Shown piece after piece: positions 18,701 to 27,210 of a stretch of DNA of 64,000 nt (position 1 is its first letter; every line of letters starts with the position of its first letter). The position numbers and the translations under genes were made by a program. A model generated the notes under the pieces. It worked only from the letters and a program-made list of their open reading frames with translations, was not told the origin of the DNA and did no database searches. The stretch comes from Streptomyces sp. ISL-10 (GTDB lineage Bacteria > Actinomycetota > Actinomycetes > Streptomycetales > Streptomycetaceae): the NCBI RefSeq assembly GCF_018614575.1, contig NZ_JAGGOJ010000003.1, positions 372,001 to 436,000 on the forward strand. Reading direction: 5' to 3'.

Positions 18701-19671
18701 GGCTCCGGCAGTTCGTAGTCCACCTCACCGGCGAACTGCTCGGCGGTCATCCGCTCCTCGCCGACCACCGCGTCCGGAGTGAACTCCACCCCGAACACCT
18801 GCGCCGCGACGTCGAGGATGCCGCCCTGTGCCCGGCCGTTCGTCCCGCCCGGCCTGCCTTCCCCGAGTGTCGCGGAGGTCGCTACCGGACAGATACCGCC
18901 CAGCGGACGCCCCTTGGCGCCGCCCTGCCCGGTCGCCGCCGCGAGCCTGCGCAGCAGCATCGCCACATCGGTGCCCTGCGCGCCGTCATAGGTGTGGAAC
19001 TCGTCCAGCACCACATACGCGATCGCGGCGTCCTGCCACAGCGGCAGGTCCTCGCCGCGCTGCAGCAGCAGGTCGAGCATCTTGTAGTTGGTGATCAGCA
19101 CGTCGGGCGGGTTGACCCGCATCTCCTCGCGCCGCGTCATCACCCGCCGGAAGTCGGTGTCCGGCCGGTCCCCGATGTAGAGCCCGGCCGTCACCTGCGC
19201 CAGCTCCGGCTGCGTCAGGTAGTCCCCGATCCGCCCCGCCTGGTCGGTGGCCAGCGCGTTCATCGGGTACAGCAGCACGGCCTTCACGCCGCGCCGCCCG
19301 AGCGCCTTCTGCCGGCGGCAGTGGTCCAGGACCGGCACCAGGAACGACTCGGTCTTGCCCGACCCCGTCCCCGTCGTGATCAACGTGGGTTGGGCAGGCC
19401 CGTGCAGGGTGCTCAGCCGCTCCCACGCCTTCGCCTGGTGGCGGTACGGGGCGAAGCCCGGCACCCAGTCCAGATGCCGCTGCCACCCGTCGGCGGCCGC
19501 GTGGAACGGTGTCCGGATCCGCAGATACGGCCCCCGGAAGATCCCGCCCTCCGGGTCGCCCAGGAACCGCTCCAGCGCCAGTCGGGTGTCCTCCTCGGCG
19601 AGGGCGTACGTCGTCGTGAGGTACTGGGTGAGACTGCCCCGCAGCTGCGCGGCGGCCAGCGTCGGCCTCAC
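12760..19671 (-). CDS. Giant DEAD/DEAH helicase-DUF1998-nuclease (DrmA+DrmB / DruE-like)
   Basis: About 2303 residues. The SF2 helicase has Walker A TTGTGSGKTESF (near 100), a DEFH box in VVLDEFHTYDGAQGTDVAML (near 220), and the C-terminal motifs LELGIDIGDLSAVL and YVQRAGRAGRR (near 1130). Zinc-type Cys pairs occur (CRNCG, CPAC, CPRCG). A DUF1998 region carries GGTGYLHRLA and a CPCQEKGQDGCHRCLLRR cluster near 1745. A REase-like segment near 1885 reads LYLDGFEFHASAKHNR then RVFQLTYYDV, resembling DUF559/Vsr-type nucleases. DISARM has DrmA (helicase) and DrmB (DUF1998) as separate proteins and Druantia has the large DruE; here the functions are in one chain. The GTG at 19671 follows GAGGGGG. 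An ORF extension to 19815 is possible but unlike coding sequence. The stop overlaps the start of the RelE-UvrD gene. Confidence 0.85.
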   Translation of the reverse strand: MRPTLAAAQLRGSLTQYLTTTYALAEEDTRLALERFLGDPEGGIFRGPYLRIRTPFHAAADGWQRHLDWVPGFAPYRHQAKAWERLSTLHGPAQPTLITTGTGSGKTESFLVPVLDHCRRQKALGRRGVKAVLLYPMNALATDQAGRIGDYLTQPELAQVTAGLYIGDRPDTDFRRVMTRREEMRVNPPDVLITNYKMLDLLLQRGEDLPLWQDAAIAYVVLDEFHTYDGAQGTDVAMLLRRLAAATGQGGAKGRPLGGICPVATSATLGEGRPGGTNGRAQGGILDVAAQVFGVEFTPDAVVGEERMTAEQFAGEVDYELPEPPDPKEVIEASGGPGVEAHPDLLDLDGLAERLLERRGLSAFQIGRMLKRHDFTHKVLQLLGGDPLGEWELRERLGGFGYAWGRTARENPRLALQALSRFVALLSAARDPESDEQRPRPLLHIEAHLWVRPVSRVLRGVGPTPEFRWYEDDRTAARRAALAAGPAAGADGEDSGSLASDARRPQPMPGTDTALRPAVASLPAVYCRNCGRSGWAALSPEADPQQLVMTQDKVWRAGLGRDKRRIRYFIAATRAEAEEALNALTGAKPRSGAADPLSVVVLDGAQGTYRLPMVQDAQELQDAWFALAITDKKSADKAALDDRCPACNTDNGIRFLGTALAALASATVTQLFTGGDIALVPEERKTLLFNDSTQDAAHRAGYVANASYKFSLRSLLAHNLDESGAPTALNDLIGNVLDSVDDPQALAAVVPPDLHDEPGVDRLLSGRGTGDARTWKLIGERLAFATVMEFGLRSRQGRTLELTRTAAAEVVIDEPERITALARDLHLSLPGQLLVGSGIPTSERYLAYVRGLLERVRLRGGLRHRWLEPWIKDAGVARFKIWGGRPDGMPAFPEGMAAPRFLLDGQKDRSAFDSVTGRLGWYQDWTRRCLGLDAAGATEYLRRLLPVLVDERALSVRTAADRTTRVYGLQPGHIEVRLLDDEAANKAFVSCMDCGWQQVVPPERRTRWYGHPCARYRCQGMLRAPLSDPSSAGVDMRSSLGSSGFGSSRARDYKDDYYRRLYLTGGTFRVVTAEHTGMLTRPERERVERTFRAGTHYTDPNVLSCTPTLELGIDIGDLSAVLLGSLPKGPANYVQRAGRAGRRTGNALIVAFGGRRARDLYYLEDPREMIAGDIVPPGCYLSAVEILRRQYTAHLLDLAARGGLTTADGERLMPVPRLVSALFGTTGWCQDLADAAVTHGGRLVEEFLELFQADREKGGDGGVTAHAADELRAYATGGIVRTLQEAEEDWTGRREELRRRIAAIDTAMERLIRSDPEQDREHRELLAERRTTGDLLRELSRSSAHGALVELGLLPNYSLTDTTTQLEATLYWTEEEQGQAEEGGGQGEVRRKPYRSEVRDYERSRRLALAELAPGSSFYVNGYRHQVRALDIGSPERRAWQVWRLCPACGYARTENAQADASPCPRCGGREIADAGCVQYVLEPRRVIARDKRDDARVRDDRDERDRRRYAMLTTVDIDPDRLAPGSWRHETATFGVDFTRRAVIRTLNLGLDRQDGSSTVPLAGDDVRINPFYVCASCGGATADGRPVADRPQEALTDSLAASTRASAHHLLWCPRRRTKGSGGEEQGKGRDVPLLLAHELTTEAVRILLPASVARAHERLASFTAALFAGIAARYGGDPDHIDIAAASMPDGGDSDWTRRFLVVYDRLPGGTGYLHRLASADGFREVLLKAREVIDGCPCQEKGQDGCHRCLLRRVPAGDYDKVSRNEVRQMLDELLGKEGEAWRTTRVPTTQQIPLERQAESDLEVMFVETLKEWAGQPEAKAAADAYTTAAGTYSLDLRLTGSDGATRRWRVSQQRVLDGTRPDVLFERLDAPGPRLALYLDGFEFHASAKHNRLADDAAKRARLRADGVRVFQLTYYDVKEWRTRLRNKGYSPAGPSDPVWRPYGEEALGQARAYYDKVRSGLPGELAETVWVNPAEQLIAYLRSPDADGWTARAEAAVAGLMGTRPQAAVVAAESVGEQIEAALRGRAPKAQPGKVRLLAATDASGCRVVAVADARSTPPVWSAITVLDDSETAVADEERHKRRWRAWLYWSNLLQFLEHGGGDSAQLTTGLLEGFSAQEFSVAGGVGWLESTRVTVLDEPADGTTTETGSGRPPLVAAPVEPVLAPVKRSDTEGAQGAARDGGWDAVLELLDPDEPGLELLAVALASLGVPAPHDGYELDDRGWMAELAWPDAKIGVVLAHRPIDGEPDAEAEDRDRAFAEAGWEVRPAEAWTAKELADRLAAQEQHDETMRGDTH

Positions 19672-19861
19672 GTGGTGCCCCCTCGGTCCTGCGGCATGCG
19701 GGTGAACTGGATCAACCGTATACGCGACCCCGGACATCGTGACCCGTATCCCCGATGACGGGATATCGCCACTGGCCTGAAAGGCGCCCTTTCGCCCCGA
19801 ACTGTCTGCCTTCACTCTGCCAGCAGGGTCGATACCGAGCCATGGCCGTGGGGGAGCCGCG

Positions 19862-20965
19862 ATGGTCGAGCCGCTGTACGTACCCGTCCTGCCGATGCGG
19901 CGCTCCGCCGTAACCGCCTACGGGCAACTGCACCCGCGGCTGCGCCGGCACATCGCACCCCTGTGGACCGTCCCGCCGCACTCCGGTCCCGAGCGCACCC
20001 GCGGCACTCCGGCAGCCCTGCACCCGGACCCCGACGACACCGGGCGAGAACTGCACCGATGGCTCACGCCCCGGGCCGACCACCTCATCGAGGCGACCGA
20101 CGGGCTGCCGGGCTGGGTGGACGCCGCCCACGTAGAAGGCGAGGTCCACGGCGCGGCGGTCGCGCTGTGGCACCTCGCCACCCGCAGCCGTCTCACCCTT
20201 GTCACGGGACCGGAACGGCACCCGACGCTCCAGCGCTACACGGCGGACCTGGCCTTCGCCGGCGGCCGGGGCCTCGGCATACGGGTTCTCGTCGACGAAC
20301 CGCCCGACGAGCCGTGCACCTCGCAGATGCTGGACCTCGTCTCCCGGCTGTGCGCGCCGCCGGCACACCTCGACCTGCTCCTGGACGTCGGAGCGGTGAA
20401 CGACCTCGCCGAGGCCGGCAAGCGGTCTCTCATGGCGCTGGACCTGCTCGCCGCCCTGATGCCCTGGCGCAGCGTGACGCTGCTCGCGGGCGCGTGGCCC
20501 GAGCACGAACCAGCCCGCGAACCGGCGCTCTTCACACCACCCCGGCTCGACCAGGCCCTCCACGCGCAGGTCCGCGCCGCACGGCCCCGGCAGCGACTGC
20601 ACTACGGCGACTATTCGGTCGAGCACGTCCGCAGTGCGAACCGACCCGCCGACTCCGGCCGGTACGGACCCCCGTGGAGCCTGCTGCGCTACACCTTCCC
20701 CGACCGCTTCCTCGTCGCCCGGGCATCCACCCGCGGCCCCGAACGCGCCGACCAGGTCCGCTCGACGGCCCGCCGCATCGTCGAGCACGAGTCGTACCGC
20801 CGCGAGCCCTCGTCCCACCGCGGCGCCGCAGAGGACTGGCTCGAGTCCTGCGCGTACGGCGCCGGGCCGGCCGGAACGGGCACTCCCGAGACCTGGGCGC
20901 GGATCGGCCACGCCCAGCACCTCACATACGTCACCAGGCGTCTGACGGACGGTGACAGCGCCTGA
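19862..20965 (+). CDS. Beta-family protein (phage T4 beta-protein-like family)
   Basis: A 367-residue protein. The opening LYVPVLPMRRSAVTAYGQLHPRLRRHI followed by a Pro-rich strand, a central LDLLLDVGAVNDLAEAG, an MPWRSVTLLAGAWPE segment and a LHYGDYSVEHV segment match the pattern I associate with the beta-family proteins (Pfam Beta_protein, related to a phage T4 protein). These are common in actinobacterial accessory regions and have no assigned biochemical activity; the fold is expected to be barrel-like. It diverges from the giant DUF1998 helicase with 190 bases between starts, so the two may share control, and could be a third component of that system. The ATG is preceded by GGGGGAG. Confidence 0.6.
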   Translation: MVEPLYVPVLPMRRSAVTAYGQLHPRLRRHIAPLWTVPPHSGPERTRGTPAALHPDPDDTGRELHRWLTPRADHLIEATDGLPGWVDAAHVEGEVHGAAVALWHLATRSRLTLVTGPERHPTLQRYTADLAFAGGRGLGIRVLVDEPPDEPCTSQMLDLVSRLCAPPAHLDLLLDVGAVNDLAEAGKRSLMALDLLAALMPWRSVTLLAGAWPEHEPAREPALFTPPRLDQALHAQVRAARPRQRLHYGDYSVEHVRSANRPADSGRYGPPWSLLRYTFPDRFLVARASTRGPERADQVRSTARRIVEHESYRREPSSHRGAAEDWLESCAYGAGPAGTGTPETWARIGHAQHLTYVTRRLTDGDSA

Positions 20966-20977
20966 GCGGCCTGTGCC

Positions 20978-21433
20978 TCACGGCAGGGCGACGACGGCCC
21001 ACACCGTCTTGCCGGGAGCGGCGCTGCGCGGCGAAACACCCCAGTCGGCGGCAAGCGCCTCGACGAGCAGGAGTCCGCGCCCTGACTCCTCGCACCCCGA
21101 ACCCGGCCGCATCCCTGTGGCGGGGCGCTTCTCCGTGCGCGTGTCGGTGACGTCGATCCGCAGCCGCGCCGGCGAGGCGGCGAGCCGCAGATGGAAGTCC
21201 CGCCCAGGCACGTGACCGTGACGCACGGCGTTGGCGACGAGCTCGGCCGCGATCAGCGTGACGGTCTCGTTCGCGGCCGAGTCGTACGGATGCCCCCACT
21301 CGTGCAGCCGGTGCGACACGAGCCGCCGCGCGAGTCGCGCCCCGCGAGGAGTCGAGGTGAACTGCATCGTGAACTCGTGGGTGGTGCCTGGGTCGTGGAC
21401 AAGCGCCGTGGGCGGCAGGGCCATTGGTCTCAT
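20978..21433 (-). CDS. GHKL/HATPase_c ATP-binding protein (RsbW-like anti-sigma or regulator kinase)
   Basis: A protein of about 151 residues from the chosen start (MRPMALPP); an extension to 21514 adds 27 residues of non-conserved sequence. It carries the N-box ETVTLIAAELVANAVRHGHV and a G-box in ESGRGLLLVEALAADWGV, as in the HATPase_c_2 (RsbW/SpoIIAB-like) proteins abundant in Streptomyces. Those act as serine-protein kinases and anti-sigma factors, or accompany XRE/DUF397 regulators of the WhiJ type. An XRE/DUF397 pair exists in this window at 38.1-39.3 kb but is 17 kb away, so linkage is not demonstrated. It is convergent with the beta-family gene, with a 12-base gap. Confidence 0.8.
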   Translation of the reverse strand: MRPMALPPTALVHDPGTTHEFTMQFTSTPRGARLARRLVSHRLHEWGHPYDSAANETVTLIAAELVANAVRHGHVPGRDFHLRLAASPARLRIDVTDTRTEKRPATGMRPGSGCEESGRGLLLVEALAADWGVSPRSAAPGKTVWAVVALP

Positions 21434-21760
21434 GCCGATCAACCCTGCTGTCGTGAGAGCTCGGTTGACCAGGCCTGACGCGCGGACGCCCATGCGGTGT
21501 ACGCAAGGCAGCACGCCGTGTACCTGACCGGCTGCGCCGAGCGTGTCTGATCAGTTCGCTCATGTCGCGCCCCTCCCTGTAGCCGACCTGCCCGGTACTG
21601 ATCTGTGTCCCTTCAAGATTGCGAGTCTTCTTTCAGACGTGCTGACTTGGGTTGCCTTGAGCTGGAGAAGGACCGGCGCCGTCGCAGCATCGGAGAACGA
21701 CCACGGGGCAGTGATCCTCGTTTTCGCCCCGCCTGGCACTCGCCTCGCCATCATTGGGAC
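21434..21760. other. Non-coding gap between divergent genes
   Basis: The 327 bases between the ATP-binding protein and the GmrSD-like gene have no convincing open frame and no clear hairpin. They are noticeably less GC-rich than the flanks from about 21600 to 21670, where a promoter for the rightward GmrSD gene is likely. No promoter box is clear enough to name. Confidence 0.4.
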
Positions 21761-23437
21761 ATGCGGAAACTCGAGGCGCACGAGATGCCCCTGCACAAGG
21801 TCTTCAGCAGCGACTATGACTTCCACATCCCCGACTACCAGCGCCCCTACGCCTGGGAAGAGGAGCAGGCGGTCCAACTACTGACGGACCTCGTCGAGGC
21901 ACTCGACCGTGGGACGGACGAGCCGTACTTTCTCGGATCGGTTGTCCTCGTCAAGGAGAGCCTGACGGAAGCGAGAGTCGACGTCATCGACGGACAGCAG
22001 CGGCTCACCACGCTGACCATCCTGCTGTCAGTGCTGCGCGACCTGACCCAGGACCCTCAGCTGAGCCTGGACCTTGACAAGTTGGTCAGCGAGCAAGGCA
22101 ACAAGATCCTTGGCTTGGCCAGGAGGCCGCGCCTCACCCTGCGCCCGCGCGATGCCGGGTTCTTCAAGCAGCATGTGCAGACGAGGGGGGCCGTCAAGAC
22201 ACTGCTGGCGCTCAACGCGGAGACGCTGAGCACGGACGCGCAGAAGGCCATCCTCCGAAACGTCGCCGCTCTGCACAGTAGGCTCGCCGACTGGTCGGAG
22301 GAACGTCGGCTCGGGCTGGTGCAGATGCTCGGGGAGCGTACCTATCTGGTCGTCGTCAGCACCCCCGACCTCGACAGCGCCCATCGCATCTTCAGCGTCA
22401 TGAACTCCCGAGGGCTGGACCTGTCGCCCACGGACATTTTCAAGTCGAAGATCATCGGTGATCTCGGGCCGGAGGCGTCCGACGAGTGCGCCACCAAATG
22501 GGAGGATGCGGAAGAGGCTCTGGGCAGGGACGATTTCGCTGACCTCTTCCTCCACCTGCGCATGATCTTCGCCAAGAAGCGGGCCGAGCAGGAGCTGCTC
22601 AAGGAATTCCCCGAGCAGGTGCTCAGCCACTATCTGCCGGGCAGGGCTGAGACGTTCGTCAACGATGTCGTCCGTCCGTACGCCGATGCCTATGTCCAGG
22701 TGCGCGATGCCACCTATGAGGCCGCACAGGGCGCCGAGAAGGTCAATGCCTGGTTCAGGCGGCTCCAGCAGGTCGACAACAACGACTGGAGGCCTGCCGG
22801 CCTATGGGCGCTGCGCAACCACGCGAACGATCCCCTGTGGCTCGATCGGTTTCTCGGTGCCCTGGAACGGCTGTCCTCCAGCATGTTCATCCGGCGGGTC
22901 TACACCACACCGCGCGTCACTCGCTATGCCGAGCTGCTGCGTCAGCTCGATCTGGGACATGGACTCGACGCAGGCGCCCTTGAGTTGACGGAAACAGAGC
23001 AGGCAGAGACCCGCGCCAGGCTGAACGGCGATCTGTACCTTGTGGGAAAGATCCGGAAGTACGTACTGCTCCGGCTCGACGAGCTGCTGGCCCAGGGGCA
23101 GGGCGTCACATACGATTACCCCGTCATCACCGTCGAGCATGTCCTCCCGCAGAACCCGAAGCCCGATTCCGAGTGGGTCGCCCTCTTCGACGAGGAGGAA
23201 CGCGTCGAGTGGACGCACAGGCTGGGCAACCTGGTCCTTCTCAATCGGTCAAAGAATTCCGTGGCACAGAACTACGACTTCACCGTGAAGAAGGCCAAGT
23301 ACTTCACCGGCCGCAGTGGCGTGGTGCCCTTCGCCCTGACCTCCCAGGTACTCCAGCACGTCCAGTGGACACCTGACCTGCTCCGCACGAGGCAGAAGCA
23401 GCTTATAGAGCTGCTCACCAACGAATGGCGTCTATGA
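21761..23437 (+). CDS. GmrSD-like DUF262-DUF1524 restriction nuclease
   Basis: A 558-residue single-chain protein. The N-terminal DUF262 (GmrS-like) domain has IPDYQRPYAW (23-32) and the NTP-binding signature DGQQR (77-81). The C-terminal DUF1524 (GmrD-like) domain has the His-Asn-Asn nuclease pattern EHVLPQNP (about 460) and HRLGNLVLLNRSKNS (about 490). Fused GmrSD enzymes are type IV restriction systems against modified phage DNA; the same architecture occurs in BrxU and SspE. The ATG at 21761 opens at the conserved N-terminus and lacks a good ribosome-binding site, suggesting leaderless translation. The SNF2 gene follows on the same strand after 188 bases. GC content is lower than in flanking core genes, which fits horizontal transfer. 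Confidence 0.88.
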   Translation: MRKLEAHEMPLHKVFSSDYDFHIPDYQRPYAWEEEQAVQLLTDLVEALDRGTDEPYFLGSVVLVKESLTEARVDVIDGQQRLTTLTILLSVLRDLTQDPQLSLDLDKLVSEQGNKILGLARRPRLTLRPRDAGFFKQHVQTRGAVKTLLALNAETLSTDAQKAILRNVAALHSRLADWSEERRLGLVQMLGERTYLVVVSTPDLDSAHRIFSVMNSRGLDLSPTDIFKSKIIGDLGPEASDECATKWEDAEEALGRDDFADLFLHLRMIFAKKRAEQELLKEFPEQVLSHYLPGRAETFVNDVVRPYADAYVQVRDATYEAAQGAEKVNAWFRRLQQVDNNDWRPAGLWALRNHANDPLWLDRFLGALERLSSSMFIRRVYTTPRVTRYAELLRQLDLGHGLDAGALELTETEQAETRARLNGDLYLVGKIRKYVLLRLDELLAQGQGVTYDYPVITVEHVLPQNPKPDSEWVALFDEEERVEWTHRLGNLVLLNRSKNSVAQNYDFTVKKAKYFTGRSGVVPFALTSQVLQHVQWTPDLLRTRQKQLIELLTNEWRL

Positions 23438-23625
23438 GACGCCCGACGGCTGAAGCCGATATCAACCTGGTCGGCGAAGCTCTGCATACAGACACACTGA
23501 ACCTGCTGCCGCGGCAAAGCGGCTGGGAGATTGTACTGATCGGTTGACGACCCGGGGGCTACGGCTACTGGCGCGTCGGTCCGACGAACACATGGACGAG
23601 GTCGGCGTCGAAGTGGGGGGCGGAA

Positions 23626-26600
23626 ATGAGCGGGACGGCAGCACCGAAGGGGCGGGGCGGTCGGACATCGGCCGGTGTGCCGTTCGACGACGACAGGCTT
23701 CGCTTGCAGTACATCCCCTGGGAGGGACTGACCACAGCACCGCAATCGCTTGATGCGGTGCAGCAGGTCTTCTACGACCTGCCGGAAACCGCGGACCGGA
23801 TCCCGGTGCCGGCCACGCTGAAGCGTCCGACGCCGCAGGCTGTCATGAGTGCGGCCTGGCAAGACCTTCCCGACGGTCTGTACATTTTTGAGTCCCGGGC
23901 AAACGGACCAGTGTCCGCCGGCCTTGCGCTGAGCGGTGGTGCGGCTTCCTCCGCTCCCCAGCTCAAGCGGCTTCGCGACATCGACGACGGTCACCAACTG
24001 CATCGAGCTTTCCTGCTCTATCAACAGTGCTGCGCCGCAGCAGTGCAGGACGAGACCACGACGCCCGCCTTCGTCCCCGGCGACCTCGTCCGCTTCACGG
24101 GCCGTGGTGGCACTCACACGGTAATGAAGACGAGGCTGATGCGGGACGGCGGAGTCCAGTACATGCTTCAGGACGCTGCCGGGAACCGCATCAGGGCCTT
24201 CGAAGAGGACCTGGAGGCCCTCCCGCCCAGTGCCGAGGACCCCGAGGACTGGATCCTACGCGCACCTGCCTCTGCCAATCGGACGGCGCTCGCGCTCACG
24301 CTTGCCAAACTGAGCACGCCGCTCACCGATATCGTGTACTCCTACCAGTCGAGCCGGACTGTGTTCCGGCCGTACCAGTTCCGCCCTGTGCTCAAACTGA
24401 TGAGTTCGGACCGCCAGCGACTGCTGATCGCGGACGAAGTCGGTCTGGGCAAAACCATCGAAGCCGGCTTGATCTGGAACGAGCTGGAGCAGCGTACTCA
24501 TCTGCGGCGCACATCTGAACGGCGCGGCGGCGGCACCCACTTCCGGGGCCTGGTCGTCTGCCCCGCCGCTCTCGTCACCAAGTGGCAGGACGAGATGCGG
24601 GAACGGTTCGACCGGCGTCTGCGCGTGCTTGACGCCGAGGGCATGGCCGAGCTGGTGGATCTCTTCCGCAGCGGGAACAGCGACGAGCCATTTGCAGGCG
24701 TGGTGTCCCTGGAGCGACTCCGCCGCGCGGGGCAGCTTGCCGACCTGGCCGAGCTTCAGCCGCGATTTGATCTCGTGATCGTGGACGAGGCGCACTACCT
24801 GCGGAACGCGAGCAGCCGTAGCCACGCCGCAGCGACCCTGCTGGCTGACTGGGCCGACGCTCTGATCTTCCTTTCTGCGACCCCGCTCAACCTCGGTAAC
24901 CAGGATCTCTACAACCTCGTTCACCTCCTCGACGAGACTTCCTTCCCTGACCCCAAAGTCTTCGAAGGCCAGCTTGAACCCAACCGTCACCTCAACGCGG
25001 TGGCCGTACGCCTAGCGGAGGACGTCCCTGGCGGCCCTCGTTCCCTGCGTGCGACCCTGGAACGGGTCCGAGGTTCCGCATTCGGCAGGCTCACCGCCGC
25101 TCGGCCGGAATACGGCCGCCTCATGGAGATCCTGGACACGCACGCGCCACTGTCTCCTCAAGACTTGGCTGAGGCGCGGAGGTGTATCGCCGGGCTCAAC
25201 GCACTTGCCGGCATCGTCAACCGAACCCGCAAGGCCGATACACCGGACCGTAAGGCTGTGCGCCAGGCTGAGGACGTCGCCGTCCATTGGACGCCCGCGG
25301 AACGTGCCTTCTACGACGATCTTCACGACTGGTGCCTCAGGCGCGCGGCACGCAGCGGAACCGCCGCCGGGTTCGCCGCGCAGATGTGGTTGCGGCAGGC
25401 AGCCAGTTGTATTCCCGCAATGCAACAGCGCTTGCGAGAGCGCTTCTCGGCACCGCCGCCCGACGGCATCGCCGAAGCAGAGTTGCTCTACGAAGCAGAA
25501 GTCGTCGACGACAACGCAGAGGAGGACCTGCCCACCGATGGCTCGTCCGGCCTCGGCGCGTCGCAGTCCAGACTCGCTCGCGAGCTGGCGGACCAGGCCG
25601 ACGACTTGTCAGCACTGCCCTCGCTGCTCCGACCACTTTCCACGGACACCAAGTTCGAACGCTTCGCCGCCATGCTGCGCGACGCCCGTGCCAAGGGTCT
25701 GCGCCAAGCGATGATCTTCTCCTTCTTCACCCGGACCCTCGAGTACTTGGAGGACCGGCTGACACCGGAGTTCAAGGTCCGAGTCATGCACGGCAAAGTG
25801 CCGCCGCTGGAGCGCACGCGCATCATGCAGGACTTTCGCGCAGGCGCCTTCGACTTGCTGCTGGTGAGCGAAGTGGGCAGCGAGGGCCTGGACTTCGAGT
25901 TCTGTAACGTCCTGGTCAACTACGACCTGCCGTGGAATCCCATGCGGGTCGAACAACGTATCGGACGTCTCGATCGGTTCGGCCAACAGCACGAGAAGAT
26001 ATTCATCTTCAACATGCAGGTGCGTGGCACCATCGAGACCGAAATCTTCCAGCGTCTCTACACCCGTATCGGGGTCTTCCAAGACTCCATCGGCGAACTC
26101 GAGCCGATCCTGCGGGGGCATCTCAAGGAACTCCACCGCATTGTTCTTGACCCTCGTCTCACTCCGGATGAACGGCGGCGCCAGGTCGATCGCATCGCGG
26201 TCGCCCGAGCGGACCGCGACAAGGACCTGCAAACCCTGAACGCGGCTCAGGAGCTTCTCACCGGTCTCGACGGCCTGCTCATCGAGGGTTTCGACGAGAC
26301 CAGTCCGGGCCGAGGCCGTTACCTGGGCCCGAAGGAGATCCGCGGGCTCGTCGAGCGCTTCCTCGAAGACAGCCGTAACGGCACCCTGCGACAGGTTTCC
26401 GGCAGCGACGACCTGGTGGACATCACCGGCAGCAAAGAACTGCTCCAAGTGATGTACGGGGCGATGGACGCCGGTGCCTTCGTCCAACCCCGCGACGACC
26501 TGCTGGCCAGGCTCAAGAGCGGCACACCGATGCGTTTCTGCTTCACGGCGAGCACCTCCTCCGAATCAGCGGTTCCGCTGCTCAGCGTCCGCCATCCGCT

Positions 26601-27195
26601 GGTACGCGCCGCCCAGTGGTGGTTCGAGCAGCACGGCGAACTTCTCCGCCGCTACGGGCGCGTACGGCTGCCCGGTCTGCCGCCGAACTCCCGCTGTTTG
26701 GTGGAAGTCCGCCTCGCCCGCGCAGACGGCACTCGCTCACGCCGAGAACTGTGGACCACGGCCGTCGACATCGAGACACTGCGGGAGGTGCCAGAGATCG
26801 GGGCCGCTCTGCTCACTTCCCTCGCCAAGGGTGACCTCACCGACGCGCCGAGACCGCTGCCCGCTGATATCACCTCTTTGCTCGTCGAGGCGTTGGACGA
26901 GGTGCAGGACCTGGCGGCGGTGCAGGAGCGCACGACCAAGCGGTCCTACGAGGCAGAGAATGTCCGGCTTGCCGAGGGACGGCGTGCCACGGTGCGCGAT
27001 ACGTTCCGATTGAAGATCGAGCAGGCGCGCCGTCTCGCGCTCGCGGTGGATCACACGTCGATCAGCCGACTTCATGCGAGCCGGGTCCAGCACCTGGAGA
27101 CCCGGCGAGACGCCCGCCTCGCTCAGATGGATCGTGACTCCCGCTTCAGTCTCTCCACGGAAACGGTCGCGCTGGTCCTGGTCGAGGGCGACTGA
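23626..27195 (+). CDS. SNF2-family helicase (RapA/DrmD-like)
   Basis: A 1189-residue helicase. After an N-terminal region of about 240 residues that may bind DNA, the SNF2 core has motif I LLIADEVGLGKTIEAGL (about 266), motif II VIVDEAHYLRN (about 385), motif III FLSATPLNL (about 415), and the C-lobe motifs SEVGSEGLDFEFCNVLVNYD and QRIGRLDRFGQ (about 776-786). A long C-terminal extension of about 400 residues follows, partly coiled-coil. The length and DEVGLGKT form resemble RapA-like and DISARM DrmD-type helicases, which translocate on duplex DNA to displace or recruit partners. The ATG has a GGGGGGCGG ribosome-binding site. It follows the GmrSD gene and converges with the Hsp70/GrpE-like pair, so a joint function is plausible. 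Confidence 0.88.
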   Translation: MSGTAAPKGRGGRTSAGVPFDDDRLRLQYIPWEGLTTAPQSLDAVQQVFYDLPETADRIPVPATLKRPTPQAVMSAAWQDLPDGLYIFESRANGPVSAGLALSGGAASSAPQLKRLRDIDDGHQLHRAFLLYQQCCAAAVQDETTTPAFVPGDLVRFTGRGGTHTVMKTRLMRDGGVQYMLQDAAGNRIRAFEEDLEALPPSAEDPEDWILRAPASANRTALALTLAKLSTPLTDIVYSYQSSRTVFRPYQFRPVLKLMSSDRQRLLIADEVGLGKTIEAGLIWNELEQRTHLRRTSERRGGGTHFRGLVVCPAALVTKWQDEMRERFDRRLRVLDAEGMAELVDLFRSGNSDEPFAGVVSLERLRRAGQLADLAELQPRFDLVIVDEAHYLRNASSRSHAAATLLADWADALIFLSATPLNLGNQDLYNLVHLLDETSFPDPKVFEGQLEPNRHLNAVAVRLAEDVPGGPRSLRATLERVRGSAFGRLTAARPEYGRLMEILDTHAPLSPQDLAEARRCIAGLNALAGIVNRTRKADTPDRKAVRQAEDVAVHWTPAERAFYDDLHDWCLRRAARSGTAAGFAAQMWLRQAASCIPAMQQRLRERFSAPPPDGIAEAELLYEAEVVDDNAEEDLPTDGSSGLGASQSRLARELADQADDLSALPSLLRPLSTDTKFERFAAMLRDARAKGLRQAMIFSFFTRTLEYLEDRLTPEFKVRVMHGKVPPLERTRIMQDFRAGAFDLLLVSEVGSEGLDFEFCNVLVNYDLPWNPMRVEQRIGRLDRFGQQHEKIFIFNMQVRGTIETEIFQRLYTRIGVFQDSIGELEPILRGHLKELHRIVLDPRLTPDERRRQVDRIAVARADRDKDLQTLNAAQELLTGLDGLLIEGFDETSPGRGRYLGPKEIRGLVERFLEDSRNGTLRQVSGSDDLVDITGSKELLQVMYGAMDAGAFVQPRDDLLARLKSGTPMRFCFTASTSSESAVPLLSVRHPLVRAAQWWFEQHGELLRRYGRVRLPGLPPNSRCLVEVRLARADGTRSRRELWTTAVDIETLREVPEIGAALLTSLAKGDLTDAPRPLPADITSLLVEALDEVQDLAAVQERTTKRSYEAENVRLAEGRRATVRDTFRLKIEQARRLALAVDHTSISRLHASRVQHLETRRDARLAQMDRDSRFSLSTETVALVLVEGD

Positions 27196-27210
27196 CCGTA
27201 CACCGGACCA

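Noticed and set aside
12760..20965. A canonical Druantia system
   Set aside because: The giant helicase resembles DruE in size and domains, but the neighbours (RelE-UvrD and a beta-family protein) are not recognisable as DruH or DruABCD/DruMFG.
23455..23625. A sigma-70-like promoter TTGACG before the SNF2 gene
   Set aside because: A TTGACG is present near 23545 but no acceptable -10 box follows at the right distance.
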